NCBI RefSeq assembly: GCF_000155775.1
Contig: NZ_DS989810.1
Location: 476,611-540,610, forward strand
Length of the DNA: 64,000 nt
Direction: 5' to 3'
DNA from: Glaciecola sp. HTCC2999
GTDB lineage: Bacteria; Pseudomonadota; Gammaproteobacteria; Enterobacterales; Alteromonadaceae
In this document: positions 62,729 through 64,000 of the stretch, piece by piece
Layout of the letters: each line of letters starts with the position of its first letter
Position numbering within the stretch: position 1 is the first letter of the stretch
Notes under the pieces: model-generated
Told to the model about the DNA's origin: nothing
What the model saw: the letters and a program-made list of their open reading frames with translations, nothing else
Database searches by the model: none
Translations under genes and position numbers: made by a program

Positions 62729-63588
62729 TGTTCAACCGTTAAATTAATGTCTCGTAATTGGGCAAATACAGCAGGATCGTTGGATACAGGTAAGTTAGAA
62801 GGCTTATATACCGCATTAATAGCAGCACGACACAAAGCATCATCTCCAGCAACTATATCCACTTTTAATACCACGCCACCAATACCTAAACGTATATTGA
62901 GCTGACATTTTTTTCCTTTAAACGCAGCATTCGTAATAAGATTACGTTGTATAGTTGATTTGATCAACACACTATAGCGCTGTTTTTCCGTCATGACACG
63001 CTGCGTTTCTTGCGCTTGAATTTGAGCTTGCTCAGCAGCAATTTGCTCTTCTAATTCGCGCTGTTGTTGTGCTTTGCGTGCCTTTTCTTTGGCCTCTTGC
63101 TCCGCTTTTGCAATCCGCTGAGCTTCTACACGCTTAGCTTGTGCTTCTTTTTCGGCTAGCGCTTCTTGAGCTTTACGTTCAAGTTCACGTTGCTTACGTA
63201 TTTTTTCTGCTTTTGCTTTTGCCTTAGCTTGTTTCTCAGCAGCAAGACGTTGAGCTTTTACCTCAGCCGCTTTTTTCTCAGCCGCTTCGCGACGTTTTCG
63301 CTCACGGATTTGCCGTGCTTTTTCTTGTTGTGCGGCCTTTGCTGCTTGTGCTTGTTTTTTGGCCTCATCAAACTTTGCTTGCGTCACTGCCGGATCGATA
63401 AAAGTTGCATTTAACACAGGCATCTTATCTGTTAATGGTGTCATATCCATATTTAGCTGTTGTGGTGGGACAATACTAACATTCACTATTAATACCAATA
63501 ACAACAGCAGATGGGCACTGATTGACAATGCAAAACTTGATTGTAGATAACGTTGCCACCATTGTTGCAACCGAACGATCATCGTCAT
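62725..63588 (-). CDS. tolA: Cell envelope integrity protein TolA
   Basis: A 287-aa inner-membrane protein: one N-terminal TM helix (about 19-41, [18 protein letters not shown]), a long Lys/Ala/Glu/Gln-rich helical domain II (about 72-200) spanning the periplasm, and C-terminal domain III (about 205-287) with [14 protein letters not shown] and DDALCRAAI. It transmits TolQR proton-motive energy to TolB-Pal. It is 3 nt downstream of tolR. Confidence 0.95.
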   Translation of the reverse strand: MTMIVRLQQWWQRYLQSSFALSISAHLLLLLVLIVNVSIVPPQQLNMDMTPLTDKMPVLNATFIDPAVTQAKFDEAKKQAQAAKAAQQEKARQIRERKRREAAEKKAAEVKAQRLAAEKQAKAKAKAEKIRKQRELERKAQEALAEKEAQAKRVEAQRIAKAEQEAKEKARKAQQQRELEEQIAAEQAQIQAQETQRVMTEKQRYSVLIKSTIQRNLITNAAFKGKKCQLNIRLGIGGVVLKVDIVAGDDALCRAAINAVYKPSNLPVSNDPAVFAQLRDINLTVEQ

Positions 63589-63591
63589 AAG

Positions 63592-64000
63592 TTATTCTTT
63601 GGGCTCTGTCATTAAACCAACTGAGGGCACACCTGCAGTTTGTAAGATCACCATTAACTGAATAATTTGGTCATATGACACCGCGCCGTCTGCTTTAATA
63701 ACAACAGGCTTACTCGGATTATTTTCTAATTCAGCTTTCACTAATGCTTGTAGATCAGGTCGCGTCAATGATTGCTTCGGATTTTGGCCAATATTAAGAT
63801 AATACAAACCGCTTTTGTCCATCGATGCAATTAACGGTGGTGCGTCTTCTTGCTCAATCGGCTGTGCATCCGCACGAGGTAAATCGACTTTCACACCTTG
63901 GGATATTAATGGCGCGGTTACCATAAAAATAATTAATAACACTAACATCACATCAATGTATGGCACTACATTGATTTCAGAAACAGGTTTACGCCGTTTT
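63592..64000 (-). CDS. tolR: TolR proton-channel protein, 5' end outside window
   Basis: The reading frame stays open past the window edge (KRRKPVSEINVVPYIDVMLVLLIIFM), so the annotated part is the C-terminal 135 residues. The TM helix carries the essential Asp in PYIDVMLVLL, and the periplasmic domain ends in GVPSVGLMTEPKE. This is the ExbD/TolR family; the tolA, tolB and pal context confirms TolR. An apparent ATG start at 63966 is internal and should not be used. Confidence 0.95.
   Translation of the reverse strand, partial: KRRKPVSEINVVPYIDVMLVLLIIFMVTAPLISQGVKVDLPRADAQPIEQEDAPPLIASMDKSGLYYLNIGQNPKQSLTRPDLQALVKAELENNPSKPVVIKADGAVSYDQIIQLMVILQTAGVPSVGLMTEPKE

Noticed and set aside
63592-63966. 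Short TolR starting at the ATG 63966
   Set aside because: The frame is open to the window edge and the upstream residues match the conserved TolR N-terminus, so the gene is only cut by the window.

Overview
The window reads as the chromosome of a low-GC marine gammaproteobacterium, most likely of the Alteromonadales. The grounds are the tolR-tolA-tolB-pal-cpoB / tRNA-Lys / nadA block at the right end, an AcrB-type RND pump, UhpAB-like signalling genes, a GlyGly-CTERM protein and many periplasmic or lipoprotein S1 sulfatases. Genus is not provable from sequence alone.

Left part (1-21.2 kb) looks like ordinary chromosome. It holds an RND permease, a DgcN-type N-acetyltransferase behind an operator-like inverted repeat, and a UhpA-like response regulator. 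A four-gene operon (nitroreductase, FMN 2-hydroxyacid oxidase, LrgA, LrgB) follows, then an MFS transporter and two tandem MASE1/UhpB-like sensor proteins, the second lacking its phospho-accepting His. Next come a desaturase, a sulfotransferase, a glutaredoxin/GST-N protein, YehS and two unknown genes. Remnants of a macrodomain gene and an ADP-ribosylglycohydrolase gene, fused tail to tail, and a secreted HELGH protease end this part.

Middle part (21.2-58.2 kb) is an array of three integrative elements at a tRNA-Ser(GGA) gene. Four directly oriented copies of the tRNA-Ser 3' end (21224, 27109, 32575, 58139) mark the borders, and an octamer TCTACTCA recurs 100-160 nt from each. Element A (about 5.9 kb) has long internal inverted repeats, no integrase, a broken polymerase-motif gene cut by an IS3-family element, and unknown membrane or lipoprotein genes. 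Element B (about 5.5 kb) has an intact P4-type integrase next to a 507-aa protein in which I read polymerase-like A/B/C motifs. Element C (about 25.6 kb) has a dead integrase and carries a carbohydrate cassette. The cassette comprises five S1 sulfatases (two nearly identical), two GH78 and one GH106 alpha-L-rhamnosidases, a clan GH-A glycosidase with a GlyGly-CTERM anchor, and a sigma factor / FecR-LamG anti-sigma pair. All of these are on the minus strand. The expected substrate is a sulfated, rhamnose-containing algal polysaccharide (rhamnan sulfate or ulvan fragments). No lyase, GH105, TonB receptor or sulfatase-maturing enzyme is in the window.

Right part (58.1-64 kb) is conserved chromosome: intact tRNA-Ser(GGA), nadA, two tRNA-Lys(UUU), cpoB, pal, tolB, tolA and the 3' part of tolR, which runs off the window.
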